64,000 bases of DNA, from NCBI GenBank assembly GCA_903903985.1, contig CAIVAT010000022.1, forward strand, positions 1 through 64,000, read 5' to 3'. Positions 19,185 to 27,555 of the stretch are shown here, piece after piece (the stretch's first letter is position 1; every line of letters begins with the position of its first letter). A program made the translations under genes and the position numbers. Source of the DNA: an uncultured Bacteroidales bacterium. Lineage in GTDB: Bacteria > Bacteroidota > Bacteroidia > Bacteroidales > FEN-979. The notes under the pieces are model-generated. The model was not told the origin of the DNA and searched no databases. It saw only the letters and a program-made list of their open reading frames with translations.

Positions 19185-19571
19185 CTAATTGAATTCACTG
19201 ATCAGGGAAGCGATTTTTTCAAATGCTTTTTCATCTTTGATCACATATTGCTCTGCCCCTTTTTGGATGGTCTGCATGGCAATGCCATACCGTTCCTGGC
19301 TTGAAAGCATAATGACATGGATAGCGGGGTAGTGTTTTTTTATTGTCTGCAAAATCTCCATCCCATTGGCTGCATCTTTCTGAACGGTATTCAGGAAATA
19401 ATCGAGAATGATGACATCCGGTCCTTCCGACAGATGGCCCAGACATTCTTCCCCGGTATGAAAAGAAAAAACCTGGTGGGCAATTTTCCGGGTCAGATAA
19501 TCCTCCAACGCTTCTGTAAGCATGGAATCATCATCCACAATAAATATCTTTTTGGGTTTTGCGTAGTCCAT
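19185..19571 (-). CDS. Stand-alone response regulator receiver domain
   Basis: KIFIVDDDSML..., phospho-acceptor VIILDYFLN, conserved Thr/Ser region VIMLSSQE and Lys QYVIKDE; no output domain. Confidence 0.9.
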   Translation of the reverse strand: MDYAKPKKIFIVDDDSMLTEALEDYLTRKIAHQVFSFHTGEECLGHLSEGPDVIILDYFLNTVQKDAANGMEILQTIKKHYPAIHVIMLSSQERYGIAMQTIQKGAEQYVIKDEKAFEKIASLISEFN

Positions 19572-19612
19572 CGTTGATTATTTTTCAGGTAAATTTAAAA
19601 TAAAATTTGAAA

Positions 19613-22600
19613 TCAAAATGATTTTAGTTCATTTTCCGCCTGCCTGATCAACCGGAACAGCTGATCAATCTGCTCATGAAGAGGGGTTGCTTCCGTTACA
19701 TCCTGACGGCATTCCTGTTCAATTTTCAGTGCAAGCTCCTTTGCTTCCGACATGCCCATCATCATCCATTTTGTTTTATATCCGTGGATCTGATTTGCAA
19801 TTTCTTCCATGTCATTCGCGGCAGAAGCCCTTTTCACTTTATCTATCAAGGCCGGCGCTGTATCCAGAAACATGCGGATATATTTTTGCATACGGCCGGT
19901 ATCTCCGTCACAGAAGTTTTCGAGGTAGGAGAGGTTGGTCACTGCTGAAGAAAATTCCGTTTGCTGTCTTATCCCTGCATGATCCCTTCCTTTATACCGG
20001 ATTTCTCTTCCTGTTGCTTTTGCAATCGCGGCAATGAGTTGTGACACCCTGAACGGTTTCGGCACATAATCATTCATCCCTGCTGAACGGCATTTATCCA
20101 GGTCGGTCCGCACAACGCTTGCAGTCAGGGCAATTACAGGGACCTGATGGTTCCGGACTCCGGATTGAGGATTGCGGATCTGCCGAGTGGCTTCGTAGCC
20201 ATCCATCAGGGGCATTTGCACATCCATCAGGATCAAGTCAAAATCTTGATTTTCTGCATATTCCAAAGCCTCTTTCCCATTCGTGGCCAACGACAGTTCC
20301 ACGGTGGCCTTTGAGATCAGCGTATCGTGCACGACGATTCGGTTGTACTCGTTATCATCAACGATCAGGATCTTTAACCCGTTCAGCGTGCTGCCATCAA
20401 ACTCTTCGGTGGATTGCTGCATGGCCAGTCTTTCGGCTGAACCCTGCCGACAATCTATTTCAAATGAAAAGATGGTGCCTGCACCCTCTTCACTTTCGAT
20501 GGAGATGCTGCCTCCCATTAACTCCACTAACTGCCTGCTGATGGTCAATCCCAATCCCGTTCCGCCGAATTTCCTGGTATCCGAAGAATGAGCCTGTGAG
20601 AAACTTTCAAAAACGGTCTCCAGTTTGTCCTGCGGAATACCAATACCCGTATCGATAATGGAAAACCGAATGCCCTGATCGCGGGACCCTTTTTCGATCT
20701 CAAGTGTCACACTGCCTTTTTCGGTAAACTTCAGGGCATTTCCAGCAAGGTTGATGAGGACCTGGTTAAGCCTGACAGAATCGCCAACAAGCACCTGCGG
20801 AACACGCGCGTCAACAAGGGTGACCAGTTCAATTCCCTTTTCATCCGCCTTGTGCTGCAGCAACTGTTTTACCTGCTCAGCCAGGTCGCGGATAGAAAAA
20901 TCAATCTGCTCCATTTCCATTTTACCCGCTTCCATTTTTGAGAGGTCAAGAATATCGTTGATGATATGGAGGAGTGTATCGGAAGATTTTTTTATTCCAT
21001 CCAGGTACTGTTTCTGGTCGTCGCGAGGATTTTTATCAATCAGTAAATTCGTCATTCCCATCACTGCATTCATCGGTGTGCGGATCTCGTGGCTCATGTT
21101 GGCCAGGAATTGCTGCTTGAATTTTTCACTTTGTTCGGCACGTTCTTTTTGCACCACGACTTCAGCCGTTCGTTTAACCACGGTATCTTCCAGGTTTTTC
21201 TGGCGTTCTTTCAGTACCTTCTCCCGGCTTTTGATGTAATACCAGATTGTTCCTGTGAGCAGGATGATATATAAGCAGTAAGCCCACCATGTTTTCCATA
21301 TTGGGGGCAGAATGATGAAGCTGAAGGAAGTTCCCTTTTCGTTCCAGACACCGTCGGCATTGGCCGCTTTGACAAAAAAGGTGTATCTCCCTGGACCCAG
21401 GTTGGTATAACGCACCTCACGTACCATGCCGGCCTGGGTCCATTCTTTATCGTTTGGTAAGAGCCTGTAGGCAAACCGGCAATCATTTCCCCGGTTGAAC
21501 TGTATTGCCGTATAATGAAATGTAAGGTCATTTCGGTCGTATGTGAAACTGGCATGAACCCCCATTGCAATGTGAAAGGCCATCAGCCCGTCTTTGCCCA
21601 ATGTGGCCGGTTTTCCTGCAATATCCATGTCAGTAAGAACCACCGAAGGTGCAATCCTATCTTTATTGATCTTTTCCGGGTAGAAACTGATCACCCCTGT
21701 TTCTCCTGCAAAGTACATTTCACCGTCGGCACACTTTCCGGATGCACAATAGTTGAACGATAAATCTTTCAGACCATTTTGCCGGTCGTACAACTGCGAT
21801 TGCCCGGAGACAGGATCCAGCCGGCACAAGCCGTTATTCGTACCGATCCACAACAGGCCTTTTGAATCCTGCAGGATACTCCTGATTGAATTGCTGGGTA
21901 ATCCGTTTGAATTATCATACCGTTTGAGAATTTTCCCGTTTTTATCCATGAGTAATAACCCAAGCAGGTAGTCCCCCACCCATAAGTTTCCTGTTCTGTT
22001 GTCTTCAACGATGGAACCCATCACGTCAGCCGGACCGGTTAACGGGTCGCTGAACACGGTGAACCTGCCCGTAACGGGTTCCAGCCTGGTAACGCCACCA
22101 TAAATGGTACCGATCCAGATGTTCTTGTCTTTATCCTCGGTGAGGCCCCTGACAATGTTGTCGCCCAGGCAATTAATATACCGTTTCGCTGATTCTGCAT
22201 CAATGATCCGGGCTTCAGCTGCATCGACGCGCAACACCTGTATTCCATATAGTTCAGGGTGATATGGCGGAACGAGGTTCCAATTCCCATATGAATAGGT
22301 GTCGTCCGTCTTGTACCGCAGGCGGTATTTTCCTGTTTCCAGCCGGATGGTCCCTACGCGTATACTGCCACTTCCGTCACTCCGGGTGTATTCCTTATTC
22401 ATTTCCCAGATTATTTTTCCGCCTCCATCTTCTATCCATCCATAATCTGATTTAGCAACAAACAGATTACCCAGTGCTGTTACCAGGAATTCTCCCGGCT
22501 CACTGATGGAGAAAGAGACCGATTTATCCGCATTGTTCCCGGGGCGAAGGATCTCCGCCACACGCCTGTCGGATGTGGAAAATTTATCAACCAGGTCAAA

Positions 22601-24322
22601 TAATCCAGGGGTGTATGAAGTATCTGTCTTCACATAATGAGTGTATTTTTTTTTATCATATTCAAAACAGTCAAGGCCTGTTTGTGTTCCTATCCACAGT
22701 TTTCCGTCGGAGGCCGCTTTAAGGCAATTGATTCTTTGATATTGCAGGCTGTTGGCGTTGGCCGGGTCATGTGAAAAGGTAACAAACGTGCCTTTTTTCC
22801 GGTCCATCAGGCTTAACCCCCCGACTGTCGATACCCAGAGCCTTCCGGCCTTATCTTCAACAATATCCGTGACCATCCCCTTAACAAGTGAATTTTTTCG
22901 ACGTTCCTCATGTTGGTAGTGTGTCCAGGTGCCTGCTTTTTTATCATATCTGTCCAACCCTGCAACTGTCCCAAACCAGGTAATGCCAGGTTCTGAAGGG
23001 GCCTCATAAATGGTCACTACTGTTGAATCCAATGGGCCGTTTGAATTGCCGGGAATTTTAGTCATGAAAGGAAACTTAACAATCCTGCTTTCCTTGCTGA
23101 CACCTTCCCCGGAAGCAGCCCATAACAGTCCTGTCCGGTCAATCATGATTGCATTTACCGGCGACGGCGCCAGGCCTTCCGGCAGGGCTGTATTTAATGT
23201 GTAACTGATAAACCTGTCTATTTTATGATCATAACAATTGAGCCCATCCCTGGAAATATACCAGATATTACCATCAGGCGTTTCCGCAGGATTCTTGAGA
23301 AACCCGGCACTCATGCCCTGTGTGTCGCCAGGAGAAAAAAAATAATGCCTGAAAGTTCCTGATACAGGTTCGAGCCTGTCCATGCCACGTTTGGTCGGGA
23401 TCCAAACAAATCCTTGTTTATCTGCATAAACAGTAACCATGGTATCGCACATCAGGGTGCTATTGTTGAACGGATCATGCTTGTAATGGATCATCTTGCC
23501 GTTCGCAGGATTTAAACAAAACAGGCCACCGCCGAATGTAGAGATGTATAAGTTCCCTTTACGATCATTTGCAATGCCTCCCAGTTTCTTAAAATCCGCC
23601 GCCATTTCATATGTTAAGGCAGGTTTGTAGCGGATGAACTTATCCTTCTTCGGATCAAACCAGTGCAGGGTGTTTTCTGGTCCTCCCCAATTGGTAGTCC
23701 AGATCTTTCCGCTGGTATCTTCAACAAAGCCATACCTGTCCAACCCGAAACGGTTGCAGAACTCAGCATAAACCAGGTCGCTGGCCAGGCTTTCCGGATC
23801 TTTCGGATCGTGCCGGAAAGAGGTCCAGGTGTTTGTTTTTGGGTTAAACCGGTCAACGGGCCTGGTATCCCCGGAGTTGATAGAAACAGTCCAGATGCAG
23901 CCTTGCTTATCTTCATGAATGAAAGAGATGAACACGGACGGATCTTTTTTCTTAAGATTCGTATTCGGATATTCATAAAACCGCTTTGTAGCCCTTTCAA
24001 ACCTGATCAGTGTCGACGACCCGATCCAGATATCCCCGTTGGCATCTTCATGCAAAGCAACAATGACATTTGCCTTCAGACTGTTGGGATTTGAAGGATT
24101 GTACTGGAATGTTGCAACTGTTGAGCCATCGTAGGAAACCAGCCCGTTCAGGGTCCCCATCCAGATAAAACCCAGATGATCCTGAATCATGGCCAGTACC
24201 TCGTTGTCGGAAAGCCCGTTGGCGACAGTGAGGTGCTCGAACCCTATGCGGTTGAGTGCTTGCTGGGCAATTGCTCCCCAGGTGCAACAAATAAGAATGA
24301 ATAAGGAAAGTGTTTTTTTCAT
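19613..24322 (-). CDS. Two-component propeller hybrid histidine kinase (Reg_prop repeats, Y_Y_Y, TM, HisKA, HATPase, REC, Hpt)
   Basis: Repeats like GFIWMGTLNGLVSYDG, GLLWIGTNNGLCRLD; HisKA FLANMSHEIRTPMNAVMGM; HATPase FSIIDTGIGIP...GGTGLGLTIS; REC LILMDVQMPLMDGYEATRQIR; Hpt IHGYKTKWMMMGM. Confidence 0.93.
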   Translation of the reverse strand: MKKTLSLFILICCTWGAIAQQALNRIGFEHLTVANGLSDNEVLAMIQDHLGFIWMGTLNGLVSYDGSTVATFQYNPSNPNSLKANVIVALHEDANGDIWIGSSTLIRFERATKRFYEYPNTNLKKKDPSVFISFIHEDKQGCIWTVSINSGDTRPVDRFNPKTNTWTSFRHDPKDPESLASDLVYAEFCNRFGLDRYGFVEDTSGKIWTTNWGGPENTLHWFDPKKDKFIRYKPALTYEMAADFKKLGGIANDRKGNLYISTFGGGLFCLNPANGKMIHYKHDPFNNSTLMCDTMVTVYADKQGFVWIPTKRGMDRLEPVSGTFRHYFFSPGDTQGMSAGFLKNPAETPDGNIWYISRDGLNCYDHKIDRFISYTLNTALPEGLAPSPVNAIMIDRTGLLWAASGEGVSKESRIVKFPFMTKIPGNSNGPLDSTVVTIYEAPSEPGITWFGTVAGLDRYDKKAGTWTHYQHEERRKNSLVKGMVTDIVEDKAGRLWVSTVGGLSLMDRKKGTFVTFSHDPANANSLQYQRINCLKAASDGKLWIGTQTGLDCFEYDKKKYTHYVKTDTSYTPGLFDLVDKFSTSDRRVAEILRPGNNADKSVSFSISEPGEFLVTALGNLFVAKSDYGWIEDGGGKIIWEMNKEYTRSDGSGSIRVGTIRLETGKYRLRYKTDDTYSYGNWNLVPPYHPELYGIQVLRVDAAEARIIDAESAKRYINCLGDNIVRGLTEDKDKNIWIGTIYGGVTRLEPVTGRFTVFSDPLTGPADVMGSIVEDNRTGNLWVGDYLLGLLLMDKNGKILKRYDNSNGLPSNSIRSILQDSKGLLWIGTNNGLCRLDPVSGQSQLYDRQNGLKDLSFNYCASGKCADGEMYFAGETGVISFYPEKINKDRIAPSVVLTDMDIAGKPATLGKDGLMAFHIAMGVHASFTYDRNDLTFHYTAIQFNRGNDCRFAYRLLPNDKEWTQAGMVREVRYTNLGPGRYTFFVKAANADGVWNEKGTSFSFIILPPIWKTWWAYCLYIILLTGTIWYYIKSREKVLKERQKNLEDTVVKRTAEVVVQKERAEQSEKFKQQFLANMSHEIRTPMNAVMGMTNLLIDKNPRDDQKQYLDGIKKSSDTLLHIINDILDLSKMEAGKMEMEQIDFSIRDLAEQVKQLLQHKADEKGIELVTLVDARVPQVLVGDSVRLNQVLINLAGNALKFTEKGSVTLEIEKGSRDQGIRFSIIDTGIGIPQDKLETVFESFSQAHSSDTRKFGGTGLGLTISRQLVELMGGSISIESEEGAGTIFSFEIDCRQGSAERLAMQQSTEEFDGSTLNGLKILIVDDNEYNRIVVHDTLISKATVELSLATNGKEALEYAENQDFDLILMDVQMPLMDGYEATRQIRNPQSGVRNHQVPVIALTASVVRTDLDKCRSAGMNDYVPKPFRVSQLIAAIAKATGREIRYKGRDHAGIRQQTEFSSAVTNLSYLENFCDGDTGRMQKYIRMFLDTAPALIDKVKRASAANDMEEIANQIHGYKTKWMMMGMSEAKELALKIEQECRQDVTEATPLHEQIDQLFRLIRQAENELKSF

Positions 24323-24634
24323 TGGGAAAACTGAACATTACATATGAATATTAAACAGGCAGACAGCAATACATGAACGACTGATGTTCATGTTTTCTCG
24401 TGTTCAAGTCAAAAATCAGTATGTAACCGGAGATTCCGCTAGAGTGTGGGAGTGAGCTTTGCTACTTGACTGCAAAGTGAATGGCAAAAATAACAATTCA
24501 TTGAAACATGAGGACATAAAAGATTTGTTAAAGCATCCCATCGAAATTATTGCGGGCTGGAAAATTGTGTTGCCCTGGCTAAATTGTCATAAATTTGAAA
24601 GTGAATAAAGATTGGTATGTATCGATAATTACAA

Positions 24635-25357
24635 ATGGCAACAGGAAAAATGAATACAGAAAAGACGAACAGTTCCAGAACGTCACTGCCAAAAATAATC
24701 CTGACGGTATTTTACCTGCTTCTTTTCCCCGTCATGATCCTGCTCCTGTCGGGAGATTGGTTTTGGCCAGAAGGCTGGATTTTCAGCTCCTGGTTTATGC
24801 TTCTTTGCATCACCTGCATTATTTATCTCTACAGGTATAATCCGGCATTGCTGGCTGAACGGTATAAAACCAAAGCAGATAACCAGGCCGGGTGGGACAG
24901 GTATTTTGTGGTGATCATACAGATTTCATTCCTGGGCTGGATCGTGGTGATGCCTTTGGATGCAAAGAGATATGAATGGACATCCGCATTCCCGGTCTGG
25001 CTGGAGGTTATTGGTATGACCCTGTTGTTGTTTTCCGCATTTTTCTTTTTCAGAAGCTATAAGGACAACTCTTTCTTATCCCCGCTGGTAAGAATACAGA
25101 CGGAACGGCAGCATGAGGTAGTTTCAACGGGTGTTTACGGATTTGTCAGGCATCCGATGTACCTGGCCGGAGTCCTCCTCTTTTTTGGCACTCCGATGCT
25201 GTTGGGTTCATTATACGGTATATTGCTTGGGTTGGTGTTCATGCTGACGATCATGGGCAGAATCATTGGCGAAGAAAAATTGCTAAAAAAGGATTTAGAA
25301 GGATATAATGCCTACACAGGGAAAGTCAAATACAGGTTGATCCCGTTTATATGGTAA
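24635..25357 (+). CDS. Isoprenylcysteine carboxyl methyltransferase (ICMT)/PEMT-like membrane protein
   Basis: GVYGFVRHPMYLAGVLLFFGTPMLLGSLYGIL and GEEKLLKKDLEGYNAYTGKVKYRLIPFIW; multiple TM helices. Confidence 0.8.
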   Translation: MATGKMNTEKTNSSRTSLPKIILTVFYLLLFPVMILLLSGDWFWPEGWIFSSWFMLLCITCIIYLYRYNPALLAERYKTKADNQAGWDRYFVVIIQISFLGWIVVMPLDAKRYEWTSAFPVWLEVIGMTLLLFSAFFFFRSYKDNSFLSPLVRIQTERQHEVVSTGVYGFVRHPMYLAGVLLFFGTPMLLGSLYGILLGLVFMLTIMGRIIGEEKLLKKDLEGYNAYTGKVKYRLIPFIW

Positions 25358-25414
25358 AAAATAATGCCCTGCCACCTGTGAACAATCCATCAAACATTCC
25401 AAAAACAATGAAAC

Positions 25415-25918
25415 ATGAAACATAAAATCCTGAAACCAGTTCTGATAGCATTTGCCGTCATTGCAACTTTCAGCGCCGGTTTTGCTTTCAGTAAAATTTT
25501 ACCGGCTTCATCCGGAAAGCCTGCCATGAAAAAAGTCACAGGCATCGGCGGGATCTTTTTCAAATGCAAAGACCCCCGGAAATTGAAAGAGTGGTATTCC
25601 AAAAACCTGGGATTTCAAACAGATGCTTACGGGACCAAATTTGAATGGCGGCAGGGAACAGACACTACCAATACAGGGGTTACCCAATGGAGCCCTTTCA
25701 AGGAAACGACAAAGTACTTCGAGCCATCCACAAAGGATTTCATGATCAATTACCGGGTGGAAAACCTGCAGGCCCTTGTCGAACAGTTAAAGGCAGACAA
25801 GGTGATCATCCTCGACACCATTGAATCCTATGATTACGGTAAGTTCATTCACATCCTTGACATCGAGGGGAATAAAATCGAACTCTGGGAACCCATCGAT
25901 GTTGCGTTGGCAAAATAG
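25415..25918 (+). CDS. VOC (glyoxalase/bleomycin resistance-like) family protein with N-terminal signal/anchor
   Basis: TGIGGIFFKCKDPRKLKEWYSKNLGFQTDAYGTKFEWR...FIHILDIEGNKIELWEP. Confidence 0.85.
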   Translation: MKHKILKPVLIAFAVIATFSAGFAFSKILPASSGKPAMKKVTGIGGIFFKCKDPRKLKEWYSKNLGFQTDAYGTKFEWRQGTDTTNTGVTQWSPFKETTKYFEPSTKDFMINYRVENLQALVEQLKADKVIILDTIESYDYGKFIHILDIEGNKIELWEPIDVALAK

Positions 25919-26214
25919 CCGGCGGGGTGACCAAATAAAAAGGTCGGTTGTGTTTATGGGGTTATTGGTAACCAATAATTATTTATTACACGAAGGACCA
26001 CAGAGAAATCATGGAGGGCCACAGCGTATGAATTTGGGGGGGGGACTGGCGCATAATCCATATTGGTCATCTTAAAAAGTGTTTTTCTTGCCACTATGTA
26101 ATCCATTGTATTTCAGCTTAAATCATAAAATAAACCCACCCAATTCACGATCCCATTTTTTATGAACTGTTCTTTCTGACAGAAAAACTTAAAAAGCTTC
26201 GGTATACTATCATT

Positions 26215-26253
26215 CTGTTACTCTGTCACCCTGTTACTCTGTCACCCTGTTAC
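26215..26253. repeat. 16-bp tandem repeat, about 2.4 copies
   Basis: CTGTTACTCTGTCACC CTGTTACTCTGTCACC CTGTTAC. Confidence 0.8.
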
Positions 26254-26363
26254 AGTTTTCAATGTCACAGCACCCCGAAGGATTAACACTTATCAAAAGC
26301 ACCCTTTCTGGAATTTTAGCACTTAATTATTATAATAAATTTACATGCATATTAAATATTTTG

Positions 26364-26371
26364 TATTTTTG
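26364..26371 (+). promoter_or_regulatory. Putative -7 box of the cysE-cysK leader transcript
   Basis: TATTTTTG matches TAnnTTTG; TTTA at 26340-26343 is a plausible -33 element; leader ORF 1 starts about 20 nt downstream. Confidence 0.6.
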
Positions 26372-26390
26372 CCGTTCAGGAATTGAACAA

Positions 26391-26462
26391 ATGCAACCAA
26401 TGGCTCTGACAATATTTAATGCCGCAACCAGCAACTTGATCTGTTGTTGCATTCGCATTTAG
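26391..26462 (+). CDS. Cys-rich leader peptide 1 (MQPMALTIFNAATSNLICCCIRI)
   Basis: Short ORF with three consecutive Cys codons (26442-26450) near its end, directly followed by alternative hairpins. Confidence 0.75.
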   Translation: MQPMALTIFNAATSNLICCCIRI

Positions 26463-26465
26463 TTG

Positions 26466-26512
26466 TCGGAGAGTTTTTTACATATATATTTATTAAACAG
26501 CCAGCTCTCCGA
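26466..26512 (+). promoter_or_regulatory. Antiterminator hairpin 1
   Basis: TCGGAGAG (26466-26473) is perfectly complementary to CTCTCCGA (26505-26512); mutually exclusive with terminator 1. Confidence 0.7.
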
Positions 26513-26531
26513 AACCGGGGAGTTTTTTTTT
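26505..26531 (+). terminator. Attenuator terminator 1
   Basis: CTCTCCG AAAC CGGGGAG (one G-U pair) followed by T9. Confidence 0.8.
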
Positions 26532-26543
26532 AATTTTTTTAAA

Positions 26544-26645
26544 ATGTCCATTCACACAGATTTCAACAGTCCTACCCATCACATCAGTGTTTGTTGCTGT
26601 TGCTGTTGCCTTAGGCGGAAGGGTTTTGTATTTCTGGTTTTATAA
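26544..26645 (+). CDS. Cys-rich leader peptide 2 (MSIHTDFNSPTHHISVCCCCCCLRRKGFVFLVL)
   Basis: 33-aa ORF with six consecutive Cys codons (26592-26609); followed by a second pair of alternative hairpins. Confidence 0.8.
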   Translation: MSIHTDFNSPTHHISVCCCCCCLRRKGFVFLVL

Positions 26646-26684
26646 GTTAGAACGACAGAAAACATTATAAAAAGCCCTTTTGCT
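26614..26684 (+). promoter_or_regulatory. Antiterminator hairpin 2
   Basis: GGCGGAAGGGTTTT (26614-26627) pairs with AAAAGCCCTTTTGCT (26670-26684), 14 bp including G-U pairs, with one bulged G; overlaps the 5' arm of terminator 2. Confidence 0.65.
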
Positions 26685-26703
26685 AAAACAAAAGGGCTTT
26701 TTT
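26671..26703 (+). terminator. Attenuator terminator 2
   Basis: AAAGCCCTTTTG CTAAAA CAAAAGGGCTTT, then TTT; perfect 12-bp stem just before cysE. Confidence 0.88.
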
Positions 26704-26724
26704 CATTTTCAAACAGACAAAAAT

Positions 26725-27540
26725 ATGACACATCCGATTTTTGAAAACAATGCTGAATTTTCAGGGATATCCTTTGACAGGGATCATCTGGGCCACTGGG
26801 CCGATGAAATGTTTCAATGGCTTTTTTGCAGCCACCCGAGGTATGCCCGTGAGGAGATATTTCTTCAAAAGGAAGCTGAATTATTAAAGGAATTGTCGCA
26901 CTTCATCGAACAAACACAATCCTTTGCTGAAAATGCCGGTAATGCTGCCAGGGCTTTTTTTTCAAGGCTTCCTGATATTCATCAATTGCTGAAAAGCGAC
27001 CTGGAGACCATGTTCAATTCCGACCCGGCTGCAAAGTCGATCAGGGAAGTCCTGCTGGCATATCCCGGCTTTTATGCCATATCGGTCCACCGGATTGCAC
27101 ATGAATTATGGAATAACAACATCCCGGTCATCCCCCGGTTGTTATCGGAATATGCTCATTGTAAAACCGGTATCGACATTCACCCGGCTGCCTCGATAGG
27201 CGAACGGTTCCTGATCGACCACGGCACTGGGGTAGTGATCGGTGAAACCTGCAACATAGGGAATGATGTAAAAATCTACCAGGGAGTTACCCTGGGAGCC
27301 CTCAGCGTAAGCAGGGACCACGCTGCCATTAAAAGGCATCCGACGATCGGCAACGGGGTTGTCGTTTATGCAAACGCCACAATTTTAGGAGGGAACACCG
27401 TCATTGGCGACGGTTCAGTGATCGGTGGAAATGTTTGGATAACCCAATCGATACCGCAGGATTCACTGGTTTTTCATAAGAGCGAGATCATCATAAAAAA
27501 CAATTCTAATTTTCCTGAACCATTAAATTTCATCATTTAA
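26725..27540 (+). CDS. cysE: Serine O-acetyltransferase (EpsC/CysE type)
   Basis: Left-handed beta-helix signature: GIDIHPAASIGERFLIDHGTGVVIGETCNIGNDVKIYQGVTLGALS...HPTIGNGVVVYANATILGGNTVIGDGSVIGGNVWIT. Track start 26680 lies inside terminator 2; 26725 ATG is preferred. Confidence 0.93.
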   Translation: MTHPIFENNAEFSGISFDRDHLGHWADEMFQWLFCSHPRYAREEIFLQKEAELLKELSHFIEQTQSFAENAGNAARAFFSRLPDIHQLLKSDLETMFNSDPAAKSIREVLLAYPGFYAISVHRIAHELWNNNIPVIPRLLSEYAHCKTGIDIHPAASIGERFLIDHGTGVVIGETCNIGNDVKIYQGVTLGALSVSRDHAAIKRHPTIGNGVVVYANATILGGNTVIGDGSVIGGNVWITQSIPQDSLVFHKSEIIIKNNSNFPEPLNFII

Positions 27541-27555
27541 CTAATACTGTCAATC

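Noticed and set aside
26463-26645. 60-aa version of the Cys-rich ORF starting at 26463
   Set aside because: The N-terminal extension runs through terminator 1; the ATG at 26544 gives a leader consistent with the attenuator layout.
26364-26720. Metabolite riboswitch (e.g. SAM-type) upstream of cysE
   Set aside because: No riboswitch core recognised; poly-Cys leader ORFs with alternative hairpins explain the region better.
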